Source of the DNA: Paracoccus sp. (in: a-proteobacteria)
GTDB taxonomy: Bacteria; Pseudomonadota; Alphaproteobacteria; Rhodobacterales; Rhodobacteraceae
Length of the DNA stretch: 40,205 bases
Assembly: GCF_030538495.1 (NCBI RefSeq)
Contig: NZ_JAUNTW010000001.1
Span: 274,746-314,950 of the forward strand
Direction: 5' to 3'
Shown: positions 1 through 8,481 of the stretch, piece after piece
Position numbering within the stretch: the stretch's first letter is position 1
How the letters are laid out: each line of letters begins with the position of its first letter
The notes under the pieces: model-generated
The model's database searches: none
Told to the model about the DNA's origin: nothing
The model's input: the letters and a program-made list of their open reading frames with translations, nothing else
Translations under genes and position numbers: made by a program

Positions 1-92
1 CGGCCCCCCCCCCCCCCCCCCCCCACCCAACCCCCCACATAAACCCCACCCCCCCCCGGCGGGGGGGGGGGGGGGCGGCCCCCCGCCGCTAT
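1..92. other. Low-complexity poly-C / poly-G end, probable artefact
   Basis: The first ~92 bases are almost only C, then almost only G, with a few A and T between. They are unlike any other intergenic sequence here, which is mixed and carries recognisable hairpins. No reading frame, repeat unit or promoter can be read in it. The likeliest explanation is low-quality sequence or an assembly artefact at a contig end. Normal sequence starts at about 93, just before the hydrolase stop codon at 108-110. Confidence 0.6.
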
Positions 93-107
93 CCCCACGC
101 GATCCGC

Positions 108-851
108 TCACCGGCTCAACACCTCTTCGACCGCCGCCACAATCAACGCCAAACAATCCGGCGTCGAAAACCGATGATCCGCCCCCTTCACCAAGGTTAA
201 CCGCAGATCATCGCCGGTTGCGTGATCCAACAGGTCCAGGCCGCGCGAAACCGGCACCTGCGCATCCGCCGTCCCCAGCAGAAAGCGGGTCGGAAAGGGC
301 AGGTTCAGCGGCTGGTTCAGCACCTGATGATCGCGCCCGTCCTCGATCAGTTTGCGGGTGATGACATAGGGACCATCACCGTATTCGCTGGGCAATTCGA
401 TCCGGCCGTCGCGCATGATCGCGTCGCGCTGCGCATCGGTAAAGCCTGCCCAAAACCCTTGTTCGGTAAAATCCGGCGCTGCGGCGATTGTGACCAGACC
501 GGCGACCCGTTCGGGCATGGCGCGCGCGGTCAGCAGGCTGATCCAGCCACCCATCGACGACCCGACCAGCACCTGCGGCCCCGTGGTCAAGGTGGTGATC
601 GCCTGCGCGGCGTCGGTTGCCCAGTCACCGACGCAGCCATCTTCGAACGCGCCGCTGCTGGCGCCGTGGCCGCTGTAATCAAACCGCAAAAAGGCGCGGC
701 CCGTGCGTTCGGCCCATTGTTGCAGAAACACCGCCTTGTTTCCGGTCATGTCGGATTTGAATCCGCCCAGAAACACCACGCCCGGCCCCTGCCCCGGCGT
801 TTGGTGATAAGCGATGCGGCGGCCCTGCGGCGTGTCCAGAAATTGCGTCAT
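108..851 (-). CDS. Alpha/beta hydrolase, ABHD10-like
   Basis: A 247-residue single-domain alpha/beta hydrolase, probably a cytoplasmic serine esterase or thioesterase. The nucleophile elbow reads G97-S-S-M-G101, so Ser99 is the nucleophile. The other triad members fit Asp196 (in GTADAQVP) and His226 (in GADHRF). The RFDYSGHGASSG segment at 57-67 is typical of the oxyanion region in this branch, which resembles mitochondrial ABHD10 depalmitoylase-type enzymes. The start at 851 is chosen because the protein begins there with a normal N-terminus and the ATG overlaps the TGA of the upstream MFS gene (ATGA at 851-848), so the two are probably translationally coupled. The open frame extends further upstream, but that part only shadows the MFS gene. 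The substrate is unknown. Confidence 0.9.
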   Translation of the reverse strand: MTQFLDTPQGRRIAYHQTPGQGPGVVFLGGFKSDMTGNKAVFLQQWAERTGRAFLRFDYSGHGASSGAFEDGCVGDWATDAAQAITTLTTGPQVLVGSSMGGWISLLTARAMPERVAGLVTIAAAPDFTEQGFWAGFTDAQRDAIMRDGRIELPSEYGDGPYVITRKLIEDGRDHQVLNQPLNLPFPTRFLLGTADAQVPVSRGLDLLDHATGDDLRLTLVKGADHRFSTPDCLALIVAAVEEVLSR

Positions 852-2137
852 GTGTTCACCTCTTTCAATCCATGGGCGACGGCTGCGCCCGCAAAACCTG
901 CGGCAGCAAAGGCCGTGACGGGCCAGAATGGACCCAATGCCGCCAACCCGGCGGATGCCGCGCCCGCCAGCAACAGCACCACCCCGACCACCAGATTCGA
1001 CACCGCGGTATAGGCCGCGCGCTGATCCGGCGGCGCCATATCCACCAGATAGGTCGTGCGCCCCTGCCGCACCCCGTGATAGGCGATCATCAACCCGAAC
1101 AAAACCACCGCAATCGCGCCGGTGCGGGTGGCCAGCCCCATGCCCGCCAGCACCAAGGCCAGAGTCAGCGCCAGCCCCGCGGCGATCCCCGCCCCCATCA
1201 GCACCAATCGCGACGAATGATCCGCCAGCCGCCCCCAGACCCATGACGACATGAGCGATGCAAGCGCCGAGGCCAGCACCAACAGCCCCAGCTGCCGGTC
1301 GCCCCCGTCCATGGCGGCCAGCATCAACAGAAATGGCGGCGCAAGGGCCGATCCGACCAACAGCGACCGCGCCACGATAAACCGCGTCAGTTGCGGGTCC
1401 GAACGCAGCAGCCCCAGCAAATGCAGAGCCTCACGCGCGGACATGACCTGTTCGCGGGGTTGGGGGGATTCCGCCAGCCGGGTGAACAGCGCGCCCGCCG
1501 CAATCCAGACCACCCCGGCCAGAACAATCGCGCCGATCACCAGAACCGCCCGATCCAGCGGTCCCCATAGCAGGATCAGCGCAAACAGGATCACCCCCGC
1601 CGCGCCGATGCTGCTGGCCAGACCGGACGCCGTGCCGCGCCGCGATTGCCCGATGGTTTTGCCCAACACGTCTTTATAGGACGCCGAACAGGCCGACCGC
1701 GCCAAGGCCAGAACCGTTAACGCCGCGACGATGGCCCAGCCCGCCGCCGCGCCCTGCATGGTTAACGCAACAGCGGCAATGGCTAACGCGGCCAAGCCCT
1801 GAACCATGGTGCCAATCGCCCACACCCATTTGCGCCGGGGCAGCGCGCCAATCGCGCCGGCGGTGAACAGCTGCGGCAACAGGGAACCGGCCTCGCGCAC
1901 GGGGACCAGCAGGGCGATGAAAAACGACCCCGCGCCCAGATGCACCAACAGCCATGACAGCACCAGTTTCGCGTCCACCAGCCCATCCGCCAGCTTGGAC
2001 CCGGCCAAGGCTGCGATGTGGCGCAGGAAATTCGCGGGTTCCGCGCGGCGGGCGGCGTTATCTAACCCTCCGTCATAATCGGCGTCGTTCACCAGCCTGC
2101 GGAACAGGCGGTGCGTCAGGTCATTGGGTTGCGTCAT
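848..2137 (-). CDS. MFS transporter
   Basis: A 429-residue polytopic inner-membrane protein with about twelve hydrophobic segments, consistent with the major facilitator superfamily. It has an unusually long hydrophilic N-terminus (about 60 residues, rich in Asp, Arg and Asn) before the first membrane segment. Mid-protein short basic loops such as IGQSRRGTASG fit the MFS cytoplasmic loop pattern. The start at 2137 follows a GAGG motif on the minus strand. Its stop overlaps the start of the downstream hydrolase (ATGA), so transporter and hydrolase form a two-gene operon and may act on one compound. The transported substrate cannot be read from the sequence. Confidence 0.85.
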   Translation of the reverse strand: MTQPNDLTHRLFRRLVNDADYDGGLDNAARRAEPANFLRHIAALAGSKLADGLVDAKLVLSWLLVHLGAGSFFIALLVPVREAGSLLPQLFTAGAIGALPRRKWVWAIGTMVQGLAALAIAAVALTMQGAAAGWAIVAALTVLALARSACSASYKDVLGKTIGQSRRGTASGLASSIGAAGVILFALILLWGPLDRAVLVIGAIVLAGVVWIAAGALFTRLAESPQPREQVMSAREALHLLGLLRSDPQLTRFIVARSLLVGSALAPPFLLMLAAMDGGDRQLGLLVLASALASLMSSWVWGRLADHSSRLVLMGAGIAAGLALTLALVLAGMGLATRTGAIAVVLFGLMIAYHGVRQGRTTYLVDMAPPDQRAAYTAVSNLVVGVVLLLAGAASAGLAALGPFWPVTAFAAAGFAGAAVAHGLKEVNT

Positions 2138-2163
2138 GCGGCCTCATTTCCAATGCCGCCATC

Positions 2164-2192
2164 TTGACAGTTTTCGCGCGGGCGTCCATGCC
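2164..2192 (+). promoter_or_regulatory. Candidate thrS promoter
   Basis: A perfect TTGACA -35 hexamer lies at 2164-2169 in the divergent gap between the MFS gene and thrS. The hexamer 17 bases further on (2187-2192, CATGCC) is a poor -10. The position about 60-90 bases before the thrS ATG is plausible. The -35 is convincing; the -10 is not. Confidence 0.35.
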
Positions 2193-2254
2193 TGCGGCCA
2201 ACATAACCCGCAACCGGGCGTTCCGTGGGCGCCAAACCGACGAGGAGGACCGTT

Positions 2255-4201
2255 ATGTCCCAAATCACCCTTTCCTTTCCCGATGGCAATGCGCGCGACT
2301 ATCCCGCCGGAGTGACCGCCGCAGAGGTCGCTGAAAGCATCGCGCCCAGTCTGGCGAAACGTGCGATCTCGGCCAGCCTGGACGGCGCGCATATTGATCT
2401 GGCCTGGCCGATCCACTCCAGCGGCGCGATCAGCATTCACACGATGAAGGATGACGCGCAGGCATTGGAACTGATCCGTCACGACATGGCGCATATCATG
2501 GCGCGCGCGGTTCAGGACATCTGGCCGGATGTAAAGGTGACGATCGGGCCGGTGCGGGATCAGGGGTGGTTTTACGACTTTGACCGGGCGGAACCCTTTA
2601 CCCCCGATGATCTGGGTCAGATCGAATCGCGGATGCGCGACATCATCAACGCCCGCGACCCCATCCGAACCGAGGTGTGGGACCGCGACCGCGCCATTGC
2701 CCATTACACCGCCGTGAATGAGCCGTTCAAACTGGAACTGATCGACCGCATCCCCGACGGCGAAGATGTGCGGATGTATTGGCATGGCGATTGGCAGGAT
2801 CTGTGCCGCGGCCCGCATTTGCAATCGACGGGGCAACTGCCCGCCGATGCGTTCAAGCTGACCCATATTGCCGGGGCCTATTGGTTGGGCGATGCCAGCC
2901 GCCCGATGTTGCAACGCATCTACGGCGTCGCGTTCAAAAACCGCGACGATCTGAAGGCGCATATGACGATGCTGGAAGAGGCCGCGAAACGCGACCACCG
3001 CAAACTGGGCCGCGAAATGAACCTGTTCCACATGCAGGAAGAGGCGCCGGGTCAGATCTTTTGGCACCCGAATGGCTGGAACATTTACACCACCTTGCAG
3101 GATTACATGCGCCGCCAGCAACGCGCCGGCGGCTATGTCGAGGTGAACACCCCGCAGGTCGTGAACCGCAAGCTGTGGGAGGCATCGGGCCATTGGGACA
3201 ATTATCAGGAACATATGTTCATCGTCGAAGTGGACGAAGAACATGCGAAAACCAAGACGACCAATGCGCTGAAGCCGATGAACTGCCCGTGCCATGTGCA
3301 GATCTTTAACCACGGGCTGAAATCCTATCGCGATTTGCCGCTGCGGATGGCGGAATTTGGGTCGTGCAACCGTTACGAACCGTCCGGCGCGCTGCATGGG
3401 ATTATGCGCGTGCGCGGCTTTACCCAAGATGACGCGCATATTTTCTGCACCGAAGATCAGATTGAATCGGAAACCAAGCGGTTCATTCAGCTGCTGTCGT
3501 CGATCTATGCCGATCTGGGCTTTACCCAGTGGCGCGTTAAGCTGTCCACCCGCCCTGAAAAGCGGATCGGGACCGAAGAAAGCTGGGACCACGCCGAAGC
3601 CGCCTTGGCAAACGCCGTGACCGCCGCCGGACACAGCTATGAGATTTTCGAAGGCGAAGGCGCGTTTTACGGGCCAAAGCTGGAATTCGTTCTGACCGAC
3701 GCCATCGGGCGCGACTGGCAATGCGGCACCTTGCAGGTGGACCCGAACCTGCCCGAACGGCTGGATGCGGAATATGTCGGCGCGGATGGCCACAAACACC
3801 GCCCCATCATGCTGCATCGCGCGGTTTTGGGATCGTTTGAACGGTTTATCGGCATCCTGATCGAAAGCCATGCGGGCAAATTGCCGTTCTGGCTGGCTCC
3901 GCGTCAGGTGGTGGTTGCGTCCATTGTGTCCGATGCCGATGATTATGTGGCCGAGGTCGTTCAGGCCCTGCGCGATGCGGGCATCCGCGCGGAATCGGAC
4001 ATCCGCAACGAAAAGATCAACTATAAGGTGCGCGAACATTCGGTCGCCAAAGTGCCGGTCATTCTGGCCATCGGCATGAAAGAGGTCGAAGACCGCACCG
4101 TGTCCATCCGCCGTCTGGATCAGCAGGGCAGCCGGACCGTGACACTGGATGATGTGATCGCATCGCTGCGTGACGAATCCACCCCGCCGGACCTGCGCTG
4201 A
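2255..4201 (+). CDS. thrS: Threonine--tRNA ligase
   Basis: Threonyl-tRNA synthetase, 648 residues, close to the usual ~640. It charges tRNA-Thr with threonine using ATP. An N-terminal TGS domain (1-65) is followed by the editing domain with H76xxxH80 and C184/H188 (DLCRGPH). The class II catalytic core has the zinc ligands Cys344 (MNCP) and His395 (QDDAH) plus a third His near PIMLHRA. Motif 2 is around [15 protein letters not shown] and motif 3 around [11 protein letters not shown]. The C-terminal ~100 residues form the anticodon-binding domain. The ATG at 2255 is preferred over a start 30 bases upstream because an AGGAGG ribosome site (2243-2248) precedes it with correct spacing and the protein then starts at the TGS strand. 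Confidence 0.98.
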   Translation: MSQITLSFPDGNARDYPAGVTAAEVAESIAPSLAKRAISASLDGAHIDLAWPIHSSGAISIHTMKDDAQALELIRHDMAHIMARAVQDIWPDVKVTIGPVRDQGWFYDFDRAEPFTPDDLGQIESRMRDIINARDPIRTEVWDRDRAIAHYTAVNEPFKLELIDRIPDGEDVRMYWHGDWQDLCRGPHLQSTGQLPADAFKLTHIAGAYWLGDASRPMLQRIYGVAFKNRDDLKAHMTMLEEAAKRDHRKLGREMNLFHMQEEAPGQIFWHPNGWNIYTTLQDYMRRQQRAGGYVEVNTPQVVNRKLWEASGHWDNYQEHMFIVEVDEEHAKTKTTNALKPMNCPCHVQIFNHGLKSYRDLPLRMAEFGSCNRYEPSGALHGIMRVRGFTQDDAHIFCTEDQIESETKRFIQLLSSIYADLGFTQWRVKLSTRPEKRIGTEESWDHAEAALANAVTAAGHSYEIFEGEGAFYGPKLEFVLTDAIGRDWQCGTLQVDPNLPERLDAEYVGADGHKHRPIMLHRAVLGSFERFIGILIESHAGKLPFWLAPRQVVVASIVSDADDYVAEVVQALRDAGIRAESDIRNEKINYKVREHSVAKVPVILAIGMKEVEDRTVSIRRLDQQGSRTVTLDDVIASLRDESTPPDLR

Positions 4202-4218
4202 ATTGTAACGAAGACGCG

Positions 4219-4254
4219 ACAATCTGGCCCCAAGGTCAAGCTGGGGCCGATTGT
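4219..4254 (+). terminator. Hairpin after thrS, possible terminator
   Basis: A 12-base-pair inverted repeat (ACAATC[T]GGCCCC with GGGGCCGATTGT, one bulged T) begins 18 bases after the thrS stop. It is stable enough to end transcription or protect the mRNA 3' end, but no T-run follows, so factor-independent termination is uncertain. It could also lie in the leader of the cold-shock gene. Confidence 0.45.
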
Positions 4255-4361
4255 GCTTGCCTTTCTGAACGATTCGGTATCCTGTCGTAATCGTGAGCGA
4301 ATGCCTTTCTACCGCCTCCCTCTCACGGGCAGCCGGACGACCGAAAGCGGGCTGCACGGCC

Positions 4362-4395
4362 TGACGCAATCCTGCGTCGGGAAATTATGAAGGAG
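4362..4395 (+). promoter_or_regulatory. Cold-shock gene leader: hairpin and ribosome site
   Basis: A short stem (GACGCA 4362-4367 with TGCGTC 4372-4377) sits 12 bases before a strong AAGGAG ribosome site (4390-4395), 8 bases from the ATG at 4404. The gap from the thrS stop to this gene is 202 bases, long for this window. Long structured leaders are known to control cold-shock mRNAs in other bacteria. That this leader does so is inference. Confidence 0.4.
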
Positions 4396-4403
4396 AGACG
4401 GTT

Positions 4404-4610
4404 ATGGCGACCGGAACGGTTAAATGGTTCAACGCCACCAAAGGCTATGGCTTTATTGCCCCCGATGACGGTGGGAAGGACATCTTTGTCCATATCTCGG
4501 CTGTTGAACGCGCAGGTCTGACCGGCCTGCAAGACAACCAAAAGGTTGAATATGAATTGCAGTCGGGCCGCGACGGTCGCGCCTCGGCCAGCGATCTGAA
4601 ACTGATCTAA
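4404..4610 (+). CDS. cspA: Cold-shock protein, CspA family
   Basis: A 68-residue single cold-shock (OB-fold) domain, the normal length for the family. It has the N-terminal [16 protein letters not shown] segment with RNP1 (KGYGFI) and the RNP2-like DIFVHIS. Such proteins bind single-stranded RNA or DNA and act as RNA chaperones. The exact paralogue (cold-induced or constitutive) cannot be decided. An AAGGAG site precedes the ATG and a strong terminator follows at once, so it is probably monocistronic. Confidence 0.95.
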   Translation: MATGTVKWFNATKGYGFIAPDDGGKDIFVHISAVERAGLTGLQDNQKVEYELQSGRDGRASASDLKLI

Positions 4611-4621
4611 GCATCAGATGG

Positions 4622-4647
4622 AAACGGCCCCCAGCGGGCCGTTTTTT
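4622..4647 (+). terminator. Rho-independent terminator of the cold-shock gene
   Basis: A perfect 9-base-pair stem (AAACGGCCC 4622-4630 with GGGCCGTTT 4636-4644), a 5-base loop and a T-run to 4647. It lies 11 bases after the cold-shock stop codon. Confidence 0.92.
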
Positions 4648-4681
4648 ATTTCGCCGCTGTTCCCGGCGCGGCGTGCGGGTT

Positions 4682-6157
4682 ATGACATCGGGCATGAACC
4701 TGACCGAATATGTCTTGCGCGCGGGGCAGATGACCCCGGATAAACTGGCCTTGTCGGTGATTGGCCCGACGCGGGCGGAACGCTGGTCCTATGCGCGGTT
4801 AACGCAGGCGGTGCGCGGCACGGCAACCGGGTTGCTGGATGCGGGACTGCGCCCCGGCGACCGGCTGTTGATGCGGCTGGGCAACCGGCCATCCTTTCCG
4901 ATCACCTATCTGGGCGCGATTGCGGCGGGGATTATCCCGGTGCCAACATCCGCGATGCTGACCGCCCCCGAGGTCACAAAACTGGCCGCCGATCTGTCCC
5001 CGGCGGCGGTGATTGCGGGCGACGGCATCGCCCTGCCCGACCATCCCGCGCCAGTGATTGCCGAATCCGCGCTGACGGGTTTTGCCGATTTGCCGCCCGC
5101 CGATTACGCGCGGGGGGATGCGAACCGGCTGGCTTATATCGTTTACACATCCGGCAGTTCGGGCCAGCCGCGCGCGGTCATGCACGCCCATCGGGCGATT
5201 TTGGCGCGGCGGATGATGTTTGACGGCTGGTATGGGCTGCGCGCGGATGATCGGCTGTTACATGCGGGGGCGTTCAACTGGACGTTCACACTCGGCACCG
5301 GGTTGATGGATCCGTGGACGATGGGCGCAACCGCGCTGATCCCGGCGGATGGCACCGACCCGGCGCAGATCCCGTTATTGGCCGCGCGGCATGGCGCCAC
5401 CATTCTGGCGGGCGCGCCGGGTGTGTTTCGCCGGATGCTGCGCGGCGATTGGGGGCGCATCGCGTCGCTGCGGCACGGGCTGGCGGCGGGCGAGCGGCTG
5501 GACCCCGCCCTGCGCCGCGCCTGGACCCACCGCACCGGCACCGACCTGCACGAAGCCATGGGCGCGTCTGAAATCTCGACCTTTTTGTCGGGCAGCCCGT
5601 CGCGGCCTGCGCCGGATGGCACCGCGGGCTATCCGCAACCGGGGCGGCAGGTCGCGATTTTGGGCGATGACGGCCCGCAGCGCGCAGGCGAGCCCGGCCT
5701 GCTGGCGATCCGCCGCGATGATCCGGGGCTGATGCTGGGCTATCTGGGGCAAGCCTCTGATACGGCGGACCGTTTTCGCGGCGATTGGTTCATCACCGGC
5801 GATCAGGCCGTGGCCGCGCCAGACGGGGCCATCACCCTGCTGGGGCGCAGCGATGACATCATGAACGCGGGCGGTTTCCGCACCGCCCCGCCGGAAATCG
5901 AGGACGTGTTAACCGCCCATCCCGGCGCGGGCGATCTGGCTGTGGCGGAACTGCCCGTCGGCCCCGGCACCAGCATCATCGCCGCGTTCTGGACCGGCCC
6001 GGCCAGTGCCGACGACCTGCGCGCCATGGCCGAAGCCGGGCTGGCGCGGTATAAACAGCCGCGCGATTACATCCGCGTGGACGCTCTGCCCCGCACGCCT
6101 ACGGGCAAAATCAACCGCCGCGCGCTGCGCGACACCTATCGTAAGGACAGGCCATGA
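4682..6157 (+). CDS. AMP-dependent acyl-CoA synthetase/ligase
   Basis: About 490 residues of the ANL adenylating superfamily, which activates a carboxylic acid to acyl-AMP and then usually the CoA thioester. The P-loop-like motif YTSGSSGQPRAV starts near residue 155. The TGD motif (WFITGDQ), the hinge GRSDDIMNAGGF and the C-terminal lysine motif PRTPTGKINRR are all present. The overall pattern is closest to benzoate- or medium-chain-type CoA ligases, but the substrate is not decided. The start is uncertain: ATG 4682, ATG 4694 and GTG 4673 all lack a good ribosome site. The end overlaps the next gene as ATGA (6154-6157), indicating co-translation with the oxidoreductase. Confidence 0.9.
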   Translation: MTSGMNLTEYVLRAGQMTPDKLALSVIGPTRAERWSYARLTQAVRGTATGLLDAGLRPGDRLLMRLGNRPSFPITYLGAIAAGIIPVPTSAMLTAPEVTKLAADLSPAAVIAGDGIALPDHPAPVIAESALTGFADLPPADYARGDANRLAYIVYTSGSSGQPRAVMHAHRAILARRMMFDGWYGLRADDRLLHAGAFNWTFTLGTGLMDPWTMGATALIPADGTDPAQIPLLAARHGATILAGAPGVFRRMLRGDWGRIASLRHGLAAGERLDPALRRAWTHRTGTDLHEAMGASEISTFLSGSPSRPAPDGTAGYPQPGRQVAILGDDGPQRAGEPGLLAIRRDDPGLMLGYLGQASDTADRFRGDWFITGDQAVAAPDGAITLLGRSDDIMNAGGFRTAPPEIEDVLTAHPGAGDLAVAELPVGPGTSIIAAFWTGPASADDLRAMAEAGLARYKQPRDYIRVDALPRTPTGKINRRALRDTYRKDRP

Positions 6158-6774
6158 CCCGGCTGGATATTTTCGCTGACCCCGTTTGCCCGTGGTGCCT
6201 GATCGCCAAGGTGGAACTGGACCGCGCTTTGGAAAGCCGTCCCGACCATCCGTTTGACATCACATGGCACCCGTTCCGCCTGAACCCGCAGCAACCGGCG
6301 GGCGTGGATCGCATCGCGCATCTGCATGCGAAACTGGGCGGCGACGCGGAAACCGCGCTGCGTTTGGTGGCGGAACGGGCGGCGGCTTTGGGCCTGACGC
6401 TGAACCCGGCGACGACCGAGCCCAACACGCTGGACGCGCACCGCCTGATGCATTGGGCCGGGGTCGAGGGCGCGCAAACCCGCGTCATGTCCGGCCTGTT
6501 GCGCGCGCATTGGCAACAGGCGCAGGACATTTCCGACGCGGGTGTTCTGGCGCAGATCGCGGCGGGCGCGGGTATGGATGCGCAGATGGTGGCGCGCCTG
6601 CTGGCCACCGATGCCGACCGCGAACAGGTCACGTCGCGCGAAGCCCATGCCCGACAGCGCGGCATTTCGTCGGTCCCGACCTTTATAGTCGCCGACAGCC
6701 ACGCCGTCACCGGTGCCCAGCCCGCCGCGCTGTGGCAAAGCGTGATTGACGAAATCAGCCCGCGAAACGGGTAA
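6154..6774 (+). CDS. DsbA-family oxidoreductase, FrnE-like
   Basis: A 206-residue thioredoxin-fold protein with an inserted helical domain, as in the FrnE / 2-hydroxychromene-2-carboxylate isomerase branch of DsbA. The active site is C12-P-W-C15 and the cis-proline is Pro175 (ISSVPTF). There is no signal peptide, so it acts in the cytoplasm, unlike classical DsbA. Its ATG overlaps the stop of the acyl-CoA synthetase, and its last 20 bases overlap the convergent small secreted protein gene. The substrate is unknown; the family includes disulfide oxidoreductases and glutathione-using isomerases. Confidence 0.9.
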   Translation: MTRLDIFADPVCPWCLIAKVELDRALESRPDHPFDITWHPFRLNPQQPAGVDRIAHLHAKLGGDAETALRLVAERAAALGLTLNPATTEPNTLDAHRLMHWAGVEGAQTRVMSGLLRAHWQQAQDISDAGVLAQIAAGAGMDAQMVARLLATDADREQVTSREAHARQRGISSVPTFIVADSHAVTGAQPAALWQSVIDEISPRNG

Positions 6775-7018
6775 CATCTTCTAACGGATAGGATTTTACC
6801 GCGATCAGCGGCTGATCCCCGTCAAGGGAAAACACGAACACATTCAGGTCTTCGTTATGCAGGGTGGCGCGACAGAACCGGTCATCCCCCGCCAAATCCG
6901 CCGGGCAATCGGTCAGATCCGCGTGGTCAATCGCATGTTCAAACACATCATAGGTCAACACCCCCTGCGCCATGGCAGCGGTTCCCATCAGGCTGGCCGC
7001 GATCACATATTTCAGCAT
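6755..7018 (-). CDS. Small secreted protein, unrecognised
   Basis: An 87-residue protein I do not recognise. It has a clear Sec signal peptide (MLKYVIAASLMGTAAMAQ, likely cut after AMA), then an acidic mature domain of about 70 residues with two cysteines (DCPADL and RFCRA) that could form a disulfide in the periplasm. The ATG at 7018 is preferred over one five codons upstream because an AAGGA motif lies six bases before it and the signal peptide then begins normally. The 3' end overlaps the convergent DsbA-like gene by 20 bases, which constrains both proteins there. Function unknown. Confidence 0.75.
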   Translation of the reverse strand: MLKYVIAASLMGTAAMAQGVLTYDVFEHAIDHADLTDCPADLAGDDRFCRATLHNEDLNVFVFSLDGDQPLIAVKSYPLEDVTRFAG

Positions 7019-7145
7019 GGTTTTTCCTTTCATAACGGATGCGGCTATTCCTGACTATTTTAATAAACAATGCAAGCGGAAAATATCTTGCCTCTTTTGC
7101 GAACCGTGCCTATCGCAGCCAAGCACATCTTTAAGGCGAATCCTC

Positions 7146-8351
7146 ATGCCCGACACCGCCCCGCAACGCCGCCTGCCTTTGCCGGAATTCATCGCGATGC
7201 TGGCGCTGCTATCGGCCACGATTGCGTTTTCCATCGACGCAATGCTGCCCGCCCTGCCCGAGATCGCGCAGGCGCTGACACCCGAAAACATCAACCGCGC
7301 GCAGTTGATCCTGACGGCCTTTGTCGCGGGGATGGGGTTTGGCACGCTGTTTGCGGGGCCAATATCAGACGCGATCGGGCGCAAACCGGCGATTTCGATT
7401 GGCTTTGGCATCTACATCATCGGGGCCTTGGCGGCGGTGTTTGCCAATTCGCTGGACCTGCTGCTGATCGCGCGATTCGTGCAGGGGATCGGCGCGGCGG
7501 GGCCTCGGATCGTGTCCATGGCCCTGATCCGAGATCTGTATCAGGGGCGCGAAATGGCCCGCATCACCAGCCTGACCATGATGATTTTCATTCTGGTGCC
7601 GGCGATTGCCCCGGCCTTGGGCGCGGGGATTATCTGGGCGGTCGGCTGGCACGGGGTCTTTGCCGCGTTCATCGTCTTTGGCCTGATCGGCGCGCTGTGG
7701 GTGAATATCCGTCAGGCCGAAACACTGCCGCCCATGGCGCGCCGTCCGCTGCGCCTGCGCCCTCTGATCGCCGCGGGGGCCGAGGTGGTCCGCGACCGTC
7801 AGGTCATGCTGGCGACCGTGGTTGTCACATTGGGGTTCGGGCAGATGTTTGCGCTGCTGTCATCGGCGCAACAATTATTCGGCGAAGCCTATGGCAAAGG
7901 CGCGGAATTTCCGTTCTGGTTCGCGATGATGGCGTTGCTGTCGGGGGCGGGAACCATCCTGAATGCGGGCTTTGTGGTGCGGTTCGGGATGCGGCGGATC
8001 GCGACATGGGCCTATGTCATGCAGACCTGCGTGTCGGGGGTGATGCTGGCGCTGCTGATGACCGACGCGCTGCCCGATGCGCTGCGTTTCCCGGCCTTTT
8101 TCATCTGGGCGACCAGCGTGTTTTTCATGGCGGGCGTGACCTTTGGCAATCTGAACGCGCTTGCCCTGCAACGAATGGGGCATATCGCGGGGACCGCCGC
8201 ATCGGTGATTTCGTCCATTTCCACGCTGGCGGCGGTGCTGATTGCGGCGCCTGTGGGGTTGCTTTATGACGGCACTGCCCTGCCGGTGGTCACGGCCACG
8301 CTGATCTGTTCGGCAACCGCATGGGCGTTGATGGGGCGGCTGCGTGATTAG
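7146..8351 (+). CDS. Bcr/CflA-type MFS drug exporter
   Basis: A 401-residue MFS protein with twelve predicted membrane segments. The N-terminus (LPEFIAMLALLSATIAFSID then AMLPALP) and the loop GPISDAIGRKPAI are typical of the Bcr/CflA branch of drug:proton antiporters (DHA1), which export bicyclomycin, chloramphenicol, sulfonamides or cysteine in other species. The ATG at 7146 follows AAGG (7133-7136). A longer open frame upstream starts inside the divergent secreted-protein gene and is rejected. The actual substrate is not known. It is divergent from the small secreted protein gene across an AT-richer gap of about 127 bases. Confidence 0.9.
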   Translation: MPDTAPQRRLPLPEFIAMLALLSATIAFSIDAMLPALPEIAQALTPENINRAQLILTAFVAGMGFGTLFAGPISDAIGRKPAISIGFGIYIIGALAAVFANSLDLLLIARFVQGIGAAGPRIVSMALIRDLYQGREMARITSLTMMIFILVPAIAPALGAGIIWAVGWHGVFAAFIVFGLIGALWVNIRQAETLPPMARRPLRLRPLIAAGAEVVRDRQVMLATVVVTLGFGQMFALLSSAQQLFGEAYGKGAEFPFWFAMMALLSGAGTILNAGFVVRFGMRRIATWAYVMQTCVSGVMLALLMTDALPDALRFPAFFIWATSVFFMAGVTFGNLNALALQRMGHIAGTAASVISSISTLAAVLIAAPVGLLYDGTALPVVTATLICSATAWALMGRLRD

Positions 8352-8354
8352 CGG

Positions 8355-8382
8355 TTGACATTGCGGGGGCGGCGTCTATAAG
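8355..8382 (+). promoter_or_regulatory. Sigma-70-type promoter of rpsD
   Basis: TTGACA (8355-8360), a 16-base spacer and TATAAG (8377-8382) lie just after the stop of the exporter gene. This is the best promoter match in the window and fits a strongly expressed ribosomal protein gene. Transcription would start near 8390, leaving a leader of about 90 bases. Confidence 0.8.
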
Positions 8383-8389
8383 CGCACAC

Positions 8390-8481
8390 TTCATTGGTGT
8401 TGGTGGACCCCGCAAGGGGAAACCTGTCAGGCATCTGCCAGAGGACAACGCCCTTCGAAACCATTTAGAAGGAGATCAGCC
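8390..8481 (+). promoter_or_regulatory. Structured rpsD mRNA leader
   Basis: The leader contains a CCCC-GCAA-GGGG hairpin (8408-8419) closed by a GNRA-type tetraloop, then short complementary blocks (GGCA and TGCC near 8430-8440). The ribosome site AAGGAG lies near 8469-8474. Ribosomal protein S4 autoregulates its mRNA in other bacteria, so this leader may be an S4 target. That is inference; it does not resemble the E. coli alpha-operon pseudoknot by eye. Confidence 0.4.

Noticed and set aside
4219..4254. Riboswitch or T-box near thrS
   Set aside because: It is downstream of thrS, is a simple inverted repeat and has no known riboswitch pattern; a hairpin at the mRNA end is enough.
2144..4369. 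Minus-strand open frame of 741 codons across thrS
   Set aside because: Shadow of thrS in a G+C-rich genome. The translation has no family motifs, while the plus strand encodes a full ThrRS.
8390..8481. E. coli-type alpha-operon S4 binding pseudoknot
   Set aside because: The leader is hairpin-based by eye and rpsD is not in an rpsM-rpsK-rpsD-rpoA arrangement here.
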